This document shows, one piece after another, positions 1-6,913 of a stretch of DNA of 13,532 nt. Source of the stretch: CAHJXF01 sp039936235. GTDB lineage: Bacteria; Pseudomonadota; Gammaproteobacteria; Burkholderiales; Burkholderiaceae_D. The DNA lies in assembly GCA_039936235.1 (NCBI GenBank), contig JBDTIS010000120.1:1-13532 (forward strand). Reading direction: 5' to 3'. Under the pieces are notes generated by a model, which did not search any database, was not told where the DNA came from, and saw only the letters and a program-made list of their open reading frames with translations. The first letter of the stretch is position 1. Each line of letters opens with the position of its first letter. The position numbers and the translations under genes were made by a program.

Positions 1-696
1 GAGCCGCGTCGCAAGACGCTGACCGCGTTCGAGCGTGCGGTTGGCGACCGCGATCGCGGCGGGCTTGCGGGCCGCGAAGTGAGTCGCGACCAGTTCGATC
101 ATTTCGCCGGCACCGATGAACAGGACCCGCTGCCGGTCGAGGCGTTCGAAGATCCGTTCCGACAATCGCACCGCGGCGGCGGCCATCGACACGCTGGCCG
201 AACCGATCGCGGTCGTCGAGCGCACCGCCTTCGCGACCGCGAACGACCGGTCGAACGCCTGCCGCAGCGGCGTGCCGAGCGTGCCGACGGCTTCGGCCTC
301 GCGTGCGGCTTCCTTCATCTGTCCGAGGATCTGCGGCTCGCCGAGCACCATCGAGTCGAGGCCACTCGCGACGCGGCATGCATGCCGCACCGCCGCGTCG
401 TCGACGTGCCAGTACCAGTGCGGATCGAGCAGCTGCTGCGGGGTGTCGTGGCGCGTGGCGAGCCAGCGCGTCAGTTCGTCGCGCAGGGCAGGAAGCGCAT
501 CGGTCGGGCGATCGGTGGCCGCGTAGATCTCGGTGCGATTGCAGGTGGACAGCACGACCGCATGCGGGACGGTCGACGCGAAACTGCCGGTGAGATCGCC
601 GAGGGTCGCCGCGAGACGGTCCGACGGGATCGCGATGCGTTCGCGGACTTCGAGCGGCGCCGTCGCGTGATTCAGTCCCAGGGTCAGGATGCGCAT
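1..696 (-). CDS. hemA: Glutamyl-tRNA reductase, 5' part (cut by window edge)
   Basis: Catalyses the NADPH-dependent reduction of glutamyl-tRNA(Glu) to glutamate-1-semialdehyde, the first committed step of C5-pathway tetrapyrrole (haem) synthesis in the cytosol. I translated the minus strand by hand: 232 codons are open from ATG at 696 to the window edge, so roughly the C-terminal 45% of the usual ~430 residues is missing. Visible landmarks are the N-terminal MRILTLGLNHATAPLEVRE, the catalytic cysteine C52 in STCNRTEIY (50-58), the conserved MVLGEPQILGQ segment (116-126), and the start of the NADPH-binding Rossmann domain at FIGAGEM (193-199). The start fits the family exactly, although no strong Shine-Dalgarno is visible. 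The gene has its own promoter (see 830-857) and a leader of roughly 125 nt. Feedback control by haem is known for the enzyme but cannot be seen here. Confidence 0.96.
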   Translation of the reverse strand, partial: MRILTLGLNHATAPLEVRERIAIPSDRLAATLGDLTGSFASTVPHAVVLSTCNRTEIYAATDRPTDALPALRDELTRWLATRHDTPQQLLDPHWYWHVDDAAVRHACRVASGLDSMVLGEPQILGQMKEAAREAEAVGTLGTPLRQAFDRSFAVAKAVRSTTAIGSASVSMAAAAVRLSERIFERLDRQRVLFIGAGEMIELVATHFAARKPAAIAVANRTLERGQRLATRL

Positions 697-829
697 CGCG
701 ATCAAGCCGGAGCCACAGTCCTGCACGTACGATCCCGGTCGACGAGGAACCGGGGCGCTTGCAGGGAGTGGGGGAGGCGGTCGATCATGCTTGTTCGTTG
801 GGCCAGATGCGGCCCGCAGGCAACTACGG

Positions 830-857
830 ATTATACCGTCGGCGCGTCACCGGTCAC
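830..857 (-). promoter_or_regulatory. Predicted sigma-70 promoter of hemA
   Basis: On the minus strand a perfect TATAAT (-10, positions 835 to 830) is preceded by a 16 bp spacer and GTGACG (857 to 852, 4 of 6 matches to the -35 consensus). The -35 box overlaps the stop codon of the upstream response-regulator gene. Transcription would start near 823. hemA can therefore be expressed independently of the genes upstream. Assigned by eye only. Confidence 0.6.
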
Positions 858-1555
858 GGATCGAGCCGGTCCAGCCGGTAGCCGTAGCCGTAGACCGGCA
901 TCACGCGATACGCGGACCGGGTGTTCAGGCCGAGCTTCGACCGCAGCCGGGACACGTGCGTATCCATGGTTCGCGACGAGATATCGGCGTCGCCGCCCCA
1001 CACGACCTCGCGGATGTGATTGCGCGACATCGGCCGGCCGGCGTTGCGGAACAGCAGCAGTCCGAGATCGAACTCCTTCTGCGTCAGCACGATACGGCTC
1101 GGCGGGTCGTCGCCCGACAGCGTGACGACCACGTCGCACGGCTCCGGTTCGAAGCGGTAGGGGTCGAAGGTATACCGGTCCAGCGTCTCGTTCGGGTAGG
1201 CGCGCCGCAGCAGGGCCTGCAGGCGCGCCACCAGTTCGGATGGCCGGATCGGCTTGATCAGATAGTCGTCGGCGCCGCACGACAGCCCAGCGATGATGTC
1301 GTCCTCGCGACCGTTGGCCACCATCATCAGCGTCGGCGTGCGCGTCGCCGCCGCACGCGCATGGCCGAGGACCGCACCGCCTTCGGCCGGCCGGCCCTTC
1401 CAGTCGACGACCAGTGCATCGAAGCGGCGCACGCGCGCATCGGTCACCAGCGCCTTCGCGTCGGTGTGGATGCGGCATTCGAAGCCGGAGCGCTCCAGCA
1501 GGGCGCCGATCAGCGCCTGCTCGGCAGGGTCGGCGTCGAAGAGGGCGATGCGCAA
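854..1555 (-). CDS. OmpR/PhoB-type response regulator, atypical receiver
   Basis: A 233-residue two-domain transcription factor. The receiver domain (about 1-115) has the phospho-acceptor aspartate D51 (ALVVDWKG) and the conserved lysine K101 (DDYLIKPI). The winged-helix trans_reg_C domain (about 145-230) shows LTQKEFDLGLLLF, RTMDTHVSRLRSKLG and the terminal YGYGYRL hairpin. Two receiver positions are unusual: the acidic pair reads DA (D7-A8, then D9) instead of DD/ED, and the switch Thr/Ser is V79 (LMMVANG). Phosphorylation signalling may thus be altered. The start is TTG at 1555, the only in-frame start giving a complete first beta-strand, and no Shine-Dalgarno precedes it. No histidine kinase is in the window, so its signal and targets are unknown. 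It lies 52 bp downstream of a membrane-protein gene on the same strand and may be co-transcribed with it. Confidence 0.9.
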   Translation of the reverse strand: MRIALFDADPAEQALIGALLERSGFECRIHTDAKALVTDARVRRFDALVVDWKGRPAEGGAVLGHARAAATRTPTLMMVANGREDDIIAGLSCGADDYLIKPIRPSELVARLQALLRRAYPNETLDRYTFDPYRFEPEPCDVVVTLSGDDPPSRIVLTQKEFDLGLLLFRNAGRPMSRNHIREVVWGGDADISSRTMDTHVSRLRSKLGLNTRSAYRVMPVYGYGYRLDRLDP

Positions 1556-1607
1556 AGGAGGGTGATCCCGTCGATTCGCGGCAGCGGCAGGGCGGCGACC
1601 GTGCCGA

Positions 1608-2165
1608 TCAGCGTTCGGGCCGGATCGGCAGAAACACAGGCCCGCCTTCGGTGCTGGCCTTGCGGTACCACAGCAGCACGCCGATCGCGAACGCCGTGTA
1701 GTAGGCCGCGACCACGCCGAAGATCGCGAGCGTCAGCGGGCTCGAGCCGAACGACTGCATCGTCGCCGGGTCGACCTTGCCGTTCGAGAAGTACAGCACC
1801 CCGAAGCGATAGATCAGGCGGCCGATGAAGAGGATCGAGATTGCGACGCCGATGGTGGCGTTCGGGATGAAGTAGTAACCGTCTGCGGTCGTTTCGAAGC
1901 GCGTCAGCCTGAGGCCGAACCACGCGAGCGCGACGCCGATGGCCGCGCCGGCCACGACGCCTTCGAGCAGCGCGATGTCGCGCAGTCCCGACAGGCCGAC
2001 CAGCACGAGCAGGATCGGAAAGAAGATCGCGGTCAGCGTCAGCCGCTTGACGCGCACCGGCTGACGACCGATCAGCCGTCGCACGCGTCGGTACATGCGC
2101 CAGCCGATCAGGGCCGCGATCACGGCGGGCATCAATGCGGGAAGAGAGATCGGAACGATCGTCAC
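1608..2165 (-). CDS. Multi-pass inner-membrane protein, function unknown
   Basis: A 185-residue protein with about five hydrophobic segments (roughly 6-22, 45-62, 66-88, 101-123 and 144-168) separated by Arg-rich loops, for example RMYRRVRRLIGRQPVRVKR after the first helix, which should be cytoplasmic. The most distinctive stretch is DGYYFIPNATIGVAISILF around residues 95-112. It resembles small CcdC/DUF1453-like membrane proteins in size and layout, but I cannot confirm that assignment. The start is GTG at 2165; an in-frame ATG at 2132 is an alternative that would shorten the first helix. It lies 31 bp downstream of the DsrE-family gene and 52 bp upstream of the response regulator, all on one strand, so an operon is likely. 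No catalytic motif is visible. Confidence 0.8.
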   Translation of the reverse strand: MTIVPISLPALMPAVIAALIGWRMYRRVRRLIGRQPVRVKRLTLTAIFFPILLVLVGLSGLRDIALLEGVVAGAAIGVALAWFGLRLTRFETTADGYYFIPNATIGVAISILFIGRLIYRFGVLYFSNGKVDPATMQSFGSSPLTLAIFGVVAAYYTAFAIGVLLWYRKASTEGGPVFLPIRPER

Positions 2166-2196
2166 GGCAGTGCCCGCGTCGCGTCGAAGGAAGTCG

Positions 2197-2619
2197 TCAC
2201 GGACGAATGTAGGCGTAGCCCTGCTGCTGCTTGCGCATGACCTCGACGACCCCGGAGGGGACATAGCCGATGTCCTGCAGCATGTCGCCCTTGGTCAGCT
2301 TCATCCCGGCCATCGTGTTCTGACAGGCGACGACCTGAACCTTGTTGCCGACCGTCTCGGTGATCCGCGCGGCGATCGGCGAACCGGCTTTCAGCAGTGC
2401 GACCCCGGGGCCGTAGGCCACGATCTCGATGTCCGCATCGGGGCCGATCGCGGTCTGCAGGTTGCGGACGTTGTTCAGCACCAGGTTCCATCTGGCGACA
2501 TCGCTGTCGGTGACCTGGAAGATCACCTTGTCCTGCGCGAACGCGAGCGCCGAAACGGACAGGCCGATCGCCAGAACGACGGACCGCCATGCGATGCTGA
2601 AACGGGTCGATTGCGTCAT
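2197..2619 (-). CDS. Secreted DsrE-family protein
   Basis: A 140-residue DsrE/DsrF-like protein. Cytosolic members of this fold handle sulfur in sulfur-oxidation and tRNA-thiolation relays; the role of exported members is poorly defined. An N-terminal signal peptide (about 1-28: basic n-region, hydrophobic core from W11, AFA before the predicted cleavage) places the mature protein in the periplasm. The body shows the family pattern: KVIFQVTDSD as the first strand, IEIVAYGPGVALL, a single conserved cysteine C99 in VVACQNTMAGM, and the terminal QQGYAYIRP. ATG at 2619 is chosen because GGAG lies 6 nt upstream and the signal peptide begins there; the longer frame to 2676 adds a tail with no role. 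It follows the aminotransferase by 63 bp on the same strand. Confidence 0.9.
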   Translation of the reverse strand: MTQSTRFSIAWRSVVLAIGLSVSALAFAQDKVIFQVTDSDVARWNLVLNNVRNLQTAIGPDADIEIVAYGPGVALLKAGSPIAARITETVGNKVQVVACQNTMAGMKLTKGDMLQDIGYVPSGVVEVMRKQQQGYAYIRP

Positions 2620-2682
2620 GCCGGGCTCCGGTGGGTCGAGTGCGAGGCGCGATTGTCGCACCGCGCGGGCGATCATGGTTCT

Positions 2683-3882
2683 TCAGCGAGCGAGCGCCTC
2701 GCGGATGCGGCGGACCCCTTCGTCGAGGCGTTCCGGGCTGCATGCATAGCACCAGCGGACGTAGCCTTCGCCTTCGTCGCCGAACGCGCTGCCGGGCGCG
2801 AGTCCGACGCGCGCGTCGCGGACCATCCGCTTGCAGAAGTCCAGGCTGTCCGCCGCCGCGTCGACGCGAAAGAACACGTACATCGCGCCTTCGGGGGCAT
2901 GCGCTTCGACGCCAGGCAGCGTCGATAGCGCCGAGACGAGATGGTCTCGCGCTGTGCGCAGGCTCGCGATCAGCCCTAGCGTGAAGGCCTCGCCGTCGGT
3001 GACGGCGACGATGCCCGCCTCCTGCACGAACGAAGGCGCGCACGATGTGTTGTATTCGATCAGCTTGCCGAGGTCGTCGGTCAGGCTCGCCGGCAGCACC
3101 ATCCAGCCGAGCCGCCAGCCGGTCATCAGCCAGCTCTTCGAGAACGAGTTGACGCAGATGACGCGTTCGTCGCGGGTCGCGATGTCGAGGAAGGACGGTG
3201 CAACGGTGCCGGAAGCCGGGTATTCGGGGAAATAGAGCCGTTCGTAGACCTCGTCGGCGATGACCCAGATGCCGTGCCGTCTGCAGTGGTCGAGCACGAC
3301 CTGCTGCGCATCGCGCGGCATGACCCAGCCCGTCGGGTTGTTCGGCGAGTTGACGATCAGCAGGCGCGTGCCCGGCGTCAGCGCAGCGATCAGCCGATCG
3401 ACGTCGAGCGTCCAGCCGTGCGCACCGAAGTCCAGCGAGACCGTCTCGACGTGGGCGCCGAGGATCTTGGGGATCTCGACGACATTGGGCCACAGCGGCG
3501 TGACCGCGACCGCCCGGTCGCCGGGGCCGATGACAAGTTGTGCGGCCAGCATCAGCGCGTTGACGCCGGCGCTGGTCACCACCACGTCGGCAGCCGCCGT
3601 CGGGCCATGCAGTCGGCTCGCATACGTCGCGATCGCATCGCGCAATCGGGGGATGCCCAGGTTGTGCGTGTAGAAGGTCGCGCCGCGCGCGAGCGCGTCG
3701 GCCGCCGCGTCGCGGATGAAGGCCGGCGTGACCTGATCGGACTCGCCGAACCAGAACGGCAGCACGTCGGGCAGGCCGAGCCCCGCGTTCGAGACTTCGC
3801 GGATGCGCGAGCCGCGCAGCTGGCGGATGGCATCGCGGGCGAAGGGCATCTGTATCGGACTGCGGGGAGAAGCGGCGTTCAT
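2683..3882 (-). CDS. PLP-dependent class I/II aminotransferase
   Basis: A 399-residue fold-type I aminotransferase of the AspC/AlaT-like subgroup, which moves amino groups between an amino acid and a 2-oxo acid in the cytosol. Key residues are all present: the NSPNNPTG loop with PLP-binding N182, D210 and Y213 in IADEVYERL, the Schiff-base lysine K249 in NSFSKSWLMTGWRLGW, the phosphate-binding R257 in that same motif, and the substrate-carboxylate arginine R376 (GYVRWCYA). Length is normal. Start ATG at 3882 is the best fit, since the frame upstream lacks conservation and would run into mgtC on the other strand. The actual substrate cannot be told from sequence. It heads a same-strand series with the DsrE protein, the membrane protein and the response regulator, and diverges from the MgtC-family gene over 85 bp. 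Confidence 0.93.
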   Translation of the reverse strand: MNAASPRSPIQMPFARDAIRQLRGSRIREVSNAGLGLPDVLPFWFGESDQVTPAFIRDAAADALARGATFYTHNLGIPRLRDAIATYASRLHGPTAAADVVVTSAGVNALMLAAQLVIGPGDRAVAVTPLWPNVVEIPKILGAHVETVSLDFGAHGWTLDVDRLIAALTPGTRLLIVNSPNNPTGWVMPRDAQQVVLDHCRRHGIWVIADEVYERLYFPEYPASGTVAPSFLDIATRDERVICVNSFSKSWLMTGWRLGWMVLPASLTDDLGKLIEYNTSCAPSFVQEAGIVAVTDGEAFTLGLIASLRTARDHLVSALSTLPGVEAHAPEGAMYVFFRVDAAADSLDFCKRMVRDARVGLAPGSAFGDEGEGYVRWCYACSPERLDEGVRRIREALAR

Positions 3883-3967
3883 CGGCTGTGATGTTGTTGG
3901 GACACGGCGCGCACTTTGCCATTGTTTCCGGATGCGGCTCGCCGCGTGCTCGGCGTAGCATCGGCCC

Positions 3968-4645
3968 ATGATCAGCAATGTCGACCTGATTCTGCGCCTG
4001 CTGGCGGCCGCGCTTCTCGGCAGCCTGATCGGCTTCGAGCGCGAACGGCAGCACTGGGCCGCCGGGCTGCGCACCCACATGCTGGTGTGCGTCGGCTCGT
4101 GTCTGATCATGATCGTGTCCGCGTACGGCTTCGCGGACGTGCTCGGTGAGGACCACGTCTCGCTCGATCCGTCGCGGGTGGCCGCGCAGGTCGTCTCGGG
4201 GATCGGCTTCCTCGGCGCCGGGGCGATCCTGCTGCGCGGCGAGATCGTGCGCGGGCTGACCACCGCGGCGAGCCTGTGGTCGGTCGCGGCGATCGGGCTC
4301 GCCGTCGGCGGCGGTCTCTACGTCGCCGCCGTCGCATCGACGACGATCATTTTGCTGATACTGGCTGGCGTGAAGCCGCTCGAAGAGCGCTACCGATCGC
4401 GCAGGCAGAGTCTCGAGATACGCATGAGCGTGGAGCGCGGGTCGATGTCGATCGACGTACTGAGGCAGGCGCTCGGCACGCAGTCACCGCAGGTGCGTCA
4501 GTTCGTTGTCCAGCACAGCGACCTCGACGCCGCCCTCGACGACGTGACGATCGTGATGGCACGCGTCGTCCCGCGGGACGCGAAGGCGATCACCGATCGG
4601 CTGCGGATGCTCCCGCAGGTGCACCAGTTCGGCGACAACCTCTGA
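3968..4645 (+). CDS. MgtC/SapB-family membrane protein
   Basis: A 225-residue MgtC/SapB-family protein. The N-terminal ~130 residues carry four or five membrane helices with the family signatures GSLIGFERERQHWAAGLRTH (about 18-37), GIGFLGAGAILLRG (about 78-91) and VRGLTTAASLWSVAAIGLA (about 94-112). A soluble C-terminal region of about 85 residues follows. Classical MgtC supports growth in low Mg2+ and survival in macrophages by inhibiting the F1Fo ATP synthase; many family members in environmental bacteria have unknown roles, so a virulence function should not be assumed. Start ATG at 3968 gives a complete first helix; no clear ribosome binding site is seen. It is divergent from the aminotransferase and convergent with the lysozyme-like gene 115 bp downstream. 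No Mg2+-sensing leader can be recognised in the 85 bp upstream. Confidence 0.92.
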   Translation: MISNVDLILRLLAAALLGSLIGFERERQHWAAGLRTHMLVCVGSCLIMIVSAYGFADVLGEDHVSLDPSRVAAQVVSGIGFLGAGAILLRGEIVRGLTTAASLWSVAAIGLAVGGGLYVAAVASTTIILLILAGVKPLEERYRSRRQSLEIRMSVERGSMSIDVLRQALGTQSPQVRQFVVQHSDLDAALDDVTIVMARVVPRDAKAITDRLRMLPQVHQFGDNL

Positions 4646-4760
4646 CGTGCACTCGCTGCCAGTCTTTCAGTCGTCGTCGAGAGCCGAGTCCTCGTCGATG
4701 AGCGAGCCATCACAGGGCAAGAGGATCGACTCGTACCAACGCGAGTGCCGCACGCGCGAC

Positions 4761-5510
4761 TCATGTGCCGAATACGGTGTCCGCGTCCTGCCGCTCCATC
4801 ACCAGATCGGTCTCCAGCGCGATCCGCTCCGGCGCTACCGCACCGCGGTTCCGCTGGACGATGGCCTTCATATCGTCGTACGAGACGTTGGCCGCGAGCC
4901 CTGAGGCGATCGCGCTGCCGACTGCGGGCCGGTTCCAGACCGCGCAGAACATGCCGACGCGTTGCGACTTCGTCACCGTGAGACCGCCAGCGGCCACCAG
5001 CGCCGCGTCGATCGTGGCCTCGAAAGGTACGACGATCAGCGTGAAGTAGGCCGTGTGCACCGCGGGATCCCCGAACAGCGTCTCCACCGGCGCCCATCCG
5101 TTCGGAGTCATCGCCGAGTCGACACGGAAAGTCCATGCGCCACCGGAATCGGTCAGCTTCGACGACAGCTTGAGATGGGGACCGAGCGCGACGCCGAGCG
5201 GCGACGCGTTGAACAGCGCGAGCCTCGGAAACGACGGATAGGTGTAGTCGGCCGGCAGCGAGTTCATCGCGCGGACGAGCCCGTCGACCGCGCCCTGCTG
5301 CGCGAGCGTCAGCGTGATGCCGGACTGCGCCAGCAGTGACAAGGCGTGTGCCTGCACCGACGCGCCCGGCGGACTGCCCTGGACATCGCGCACGTACAGA
5401 TAACCGAGTCCCGACGTAAGGAAGCCGCGCGTGTCGAGGTACAGGAACGAAGCGAAAGCCTCCTCCTTGCGCAGGATGAGTTCGCGAAGCTGCTCATACG
5501 GTGCGGTCAT
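4761..5510 (-). CDS. T4-lysozyme-like (GH24-type) protein, orphan
   Basis: A 249-residue protein. Near the N-terminus it carries KEEAFASFLYLDTRGFLTSG, in which E17, D26 and T32 have exactly the E-8-D-5-T spacing of the T4 lysozyme triad (E11, D20, T26), including the D-T-x-G turn and the following GxGY. A later stretch (TKSQRVGMFCAVWN, about 180-193) resembles the Q-x3-L-x4-N helix of GH24 enzymes, and ERIALETDL near the end recalls their RR-x-E segment. About 100 residues with no recognised similarity (roughly 65-165) separate the two parts, making it longer than typical phage lysozymes (~160). Murein hydrolysis is inferred, not shown. There is no signal peptide, holin, spanin or phage gene nearby, so export is unexplained. 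The start is uncertain: ATG 5510, ATG 5522 and GTG 5537 are all in frame and none has a good Shine-Dalgarno. Confidence 0.72.
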   Translation of the reverse strand: MTAPYEQLRELILRKEEAFASFLYLDTRGFLTSGLGYLYVRDVQGSPPGASVQAHALSLLAQSGITLTLAQQGAVDGLVRAMNSLPADYTYPSFPRLALFNASPLGVALGPHLKLSSKLTDSGGAWTFRVDSAMTPNGWAPVETLFGDPAVHTAYFTLIVVPFEATIDAALVAAGGLTVTKSQRVGMFCAVWNRPAVGSAIASGLAANVSYDDMKAIVQRNRGAVAPERIALETDLVMERQDADTVFGT

Positions 5511-5621
5511 CGGACGGTCCATTCGTTGGCGTGCCACGATTTGGGTGTATCACGCGGGAGGCGTCAACGAGGGTAAGTACCAGTCCGGCCCGAATGAAAA
5601 CGCGCGATACGACCGGGTCGT

Positions 5622-5843
5622 TCAGGCCGGGCGCTTGGCCGCTCCTGGGGTGAGCGAGGTCATCGACGCGAGCGCCCGCGACCGCCTGTCGCTGGTGGAG
5701 ACCGCGACCGCGTCGTTCTTCAACGCGCTGCGGATGTCGGCCTCGTTGGAGATGAAACCCGACGCGACGATCGGCGGCAGCAGCTTGCGCTTCGCCGGCG
5801 TGATGAATGCCAGCATCGGAGCCGGCATCCGCTGCACGAGATT
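5622..5843 (-). pseudogene. C-terminal remnant of GlpP-type glycerol-3-phosphate antiterminator
   Basis: About 73 codons, open to a TGA at 5622, match the C-terminal end of the GlpP (glycerol-3-phosphate responsive antiterminator) family. The fragment has a degenerate MPAPML where intact proteins have a LPG-type phosphate loop, then PPIVASGFISNEADIRSAL and DAVAVSTSD, matching the family's P-I-(F/I)-A-G-G-(F/L)-I and A-V-(T/S)-T-S barrel strands. The Trp that normally follows (LW) is lost. The first ~110 residues of the ~185-residue protein are absent; the sequence directly upstream belongs to an FAD oxidase in another frame. No start codon or ribosome binding site belongs to it. The identification rests on recalled family patterns, not a search. 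Confidence 0.7.
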
Positions 5844-5844
5844 C

Positions 5845-6300
5845 GAGGACGTTGGTGTCCGGCAGCTTGAACTGCACGCCGCTCTCGAGTGCGTCGTAGA
5901 GCCGCAGCGCCGCCGGATTGCCGCTCGTTGCATGATCTCGCGGCATGCGTCCAGACCGATGGCGAACGTGTCGACGCCGTACGCGATCGCACGTCCGTAG
6001 TCGGGCAGCCGACGCAGCTTGAGCCGCACGCGGACGATCACACCCAGCGTGCCTTCCGAGCCGATGAACAGCTGCTGCAGATCGGGACCGATCGCCGCGC
6101 GTGAATAGCCGCCGACGGTGATCAGGCTGCCGTCCGCGAGCACCACGTCCATCCGAAGGCCATGATGCCGAACGACGATGGCCAGTGGCCCATCGTCATG
6201 CCGGAGCGGTCCTGGATCGTCTTCTCGAAGACGTCGCCGAACATGCCGGACGCGAGCTCGACGATCTGGCTTTCCTTGTCGAAGTCGACACGGTGACTGG
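5845..6300 (-). pseudogene. Central remnant of FAD-linked oxidase (GlcD/alkyl-DHAP synthase type)
   Basis: Three frames must be joined to read this fragment. The first (about 6300-6173) gives QIVELASGMFGDVFEKTIQD and MTMGHWPSS. The second (about 6152-5928) gives VVLADGSLITVGGYSRAA, then QQLFIGSEGTLGVIVRVRLK, the strongly conserved G-S-E-G-T-L-G of FAD-linked oxidases. The third (about 5916-5845) gives ALRLYDALESGVQFKLPD. The FAD-binding segment that should follow WPSS (a G-G-W, R-Y-G type stretch) is missing, as are the N-terminus and the C-terminal cap, so roughly 150 of about 500 residues survive. It was probably an oxidase of the alkyl-dihydroxyacetonephosphate synthase or glycolate/lactate oxidase type. 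It is clearly non-functional. Confidence 0.8.
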
Positions 6301-6347
6301 GATCGACGCGGTGTGCGCGGCGCGTCGTCGCGCGCGGCCACACGCTG

Positions 6348-6693
6348 ACCGATCGGCAGCAGGAGCCACATCCGATCCCTGTCTTTCATTCGCGATGCGC
6401 GCGCATGGGTGTTGGCATGGAGACCCCAGAAATAGTCTCCGCGCACCGCGCCCCGGATCGCGCCGCCAGTGTCCTGCACCAGGATCAATCGGTTGATTCT
6501 CGCCTGATCCCCCCGCCCGCGTCGTGGAGAGAAAGACGTGAAATCCCGAGGGCGTGGTGTGCGGGTCGACCGCAACCGAGCGCGCGGCGGTCAGCGGGAC
6601 CCCGAATACGCCGATCGACCCGCCCGGGCCGTCCGCTATCGAGCGCAAGAAGACATAGCTCGAATCCCTCAGGATCGCGGCCAGCGCCTGAGG
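6348..6693 (-). pseudogene. C-terminal remnant of an MltA paralogue (3D domain)
   Basis: Two frames give the last third of a membrane-bound lytic murein transglycosylase A. About 6693-6520 reads SSYVFLRSIADGPGGSIG, GVPLTAARSVAVDP and HVFLSTT. About 6503-6348 reads INRLILVQDTGGAIRGAV, RGDYFWG and DRMWLLLPIG. These match the 3D-domain motifs of the intact mltA at 9854-11155 (AVDP, AQDTGGAI, RADYFWG, RMWVLVP). A frameshift lies near 6510, the expected P-L-G before V-F-L is degraded to PSGF, and the N-terminal two thirds are absent. The fragment fuses downstream to the FAD-oxidase remnant. It is a paralogue rather than a recent copy: the DNA of the two loci is only partly alike. Confidence 0.82.
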
Positions 6694-6913
6694 ACTGGGC
6701 GGCGCAAAGCGGATCGGCTTTTCATGGGCGACGACGGCCTGCGGTACGTTCGCTGCCGGTTTTTTGGTCGGACGAGGAAGCCGCTTCGATGGGCGCGCGG
6801 ATGGCACACAATCGGGCGCGTTCACGGCTTTCGCATCGCCGCTCAACTGCTCGATCATGCGTTCGACCTCGGCATCCGTCACCTTCGCGGCGCGGGCCCC
6901 GATCCGGACTCGC
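6694..6913 (-). other. Gene-poor debris between MltA remnant and 70-codon ORF
   Basis: Frames here remain open by GC bias, but none shows a recognisable domain. The minus frame entering the MltA remnant contains a low-complexity Pro/Lys/Arg stretch (PSARPSKRLPRPTKKP) preceded by KVTDAEVERMIEQLSGDAK, possibly what is left of another small gene. No start signal is identified. I treat it as decayed sequence. Confidence 0.4.

Noticed and set aside
79..1125. Long plus-strand open frames over hemA and the response regulator
   Set aside because: They are antisense shadows caused by high GC; their translations are Arg-rich, lack motifs, and overlap well-supported minus-strand genes.
2162..4156. 664-codon minus frame across the aminotransferase and DsrE genes
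   Set aside because: It is out of frame with both real genes, rich in Arg/Pro/Ala with no domain, so a GC-driven open frame.
5622..6575. 317-codon minus ORF as one intact gene
   Set aside because: It joins, in one frame by chance, pieces of MltA, FAD oxidase and GlpP with non-matching sequence between; homology jumps between frames.
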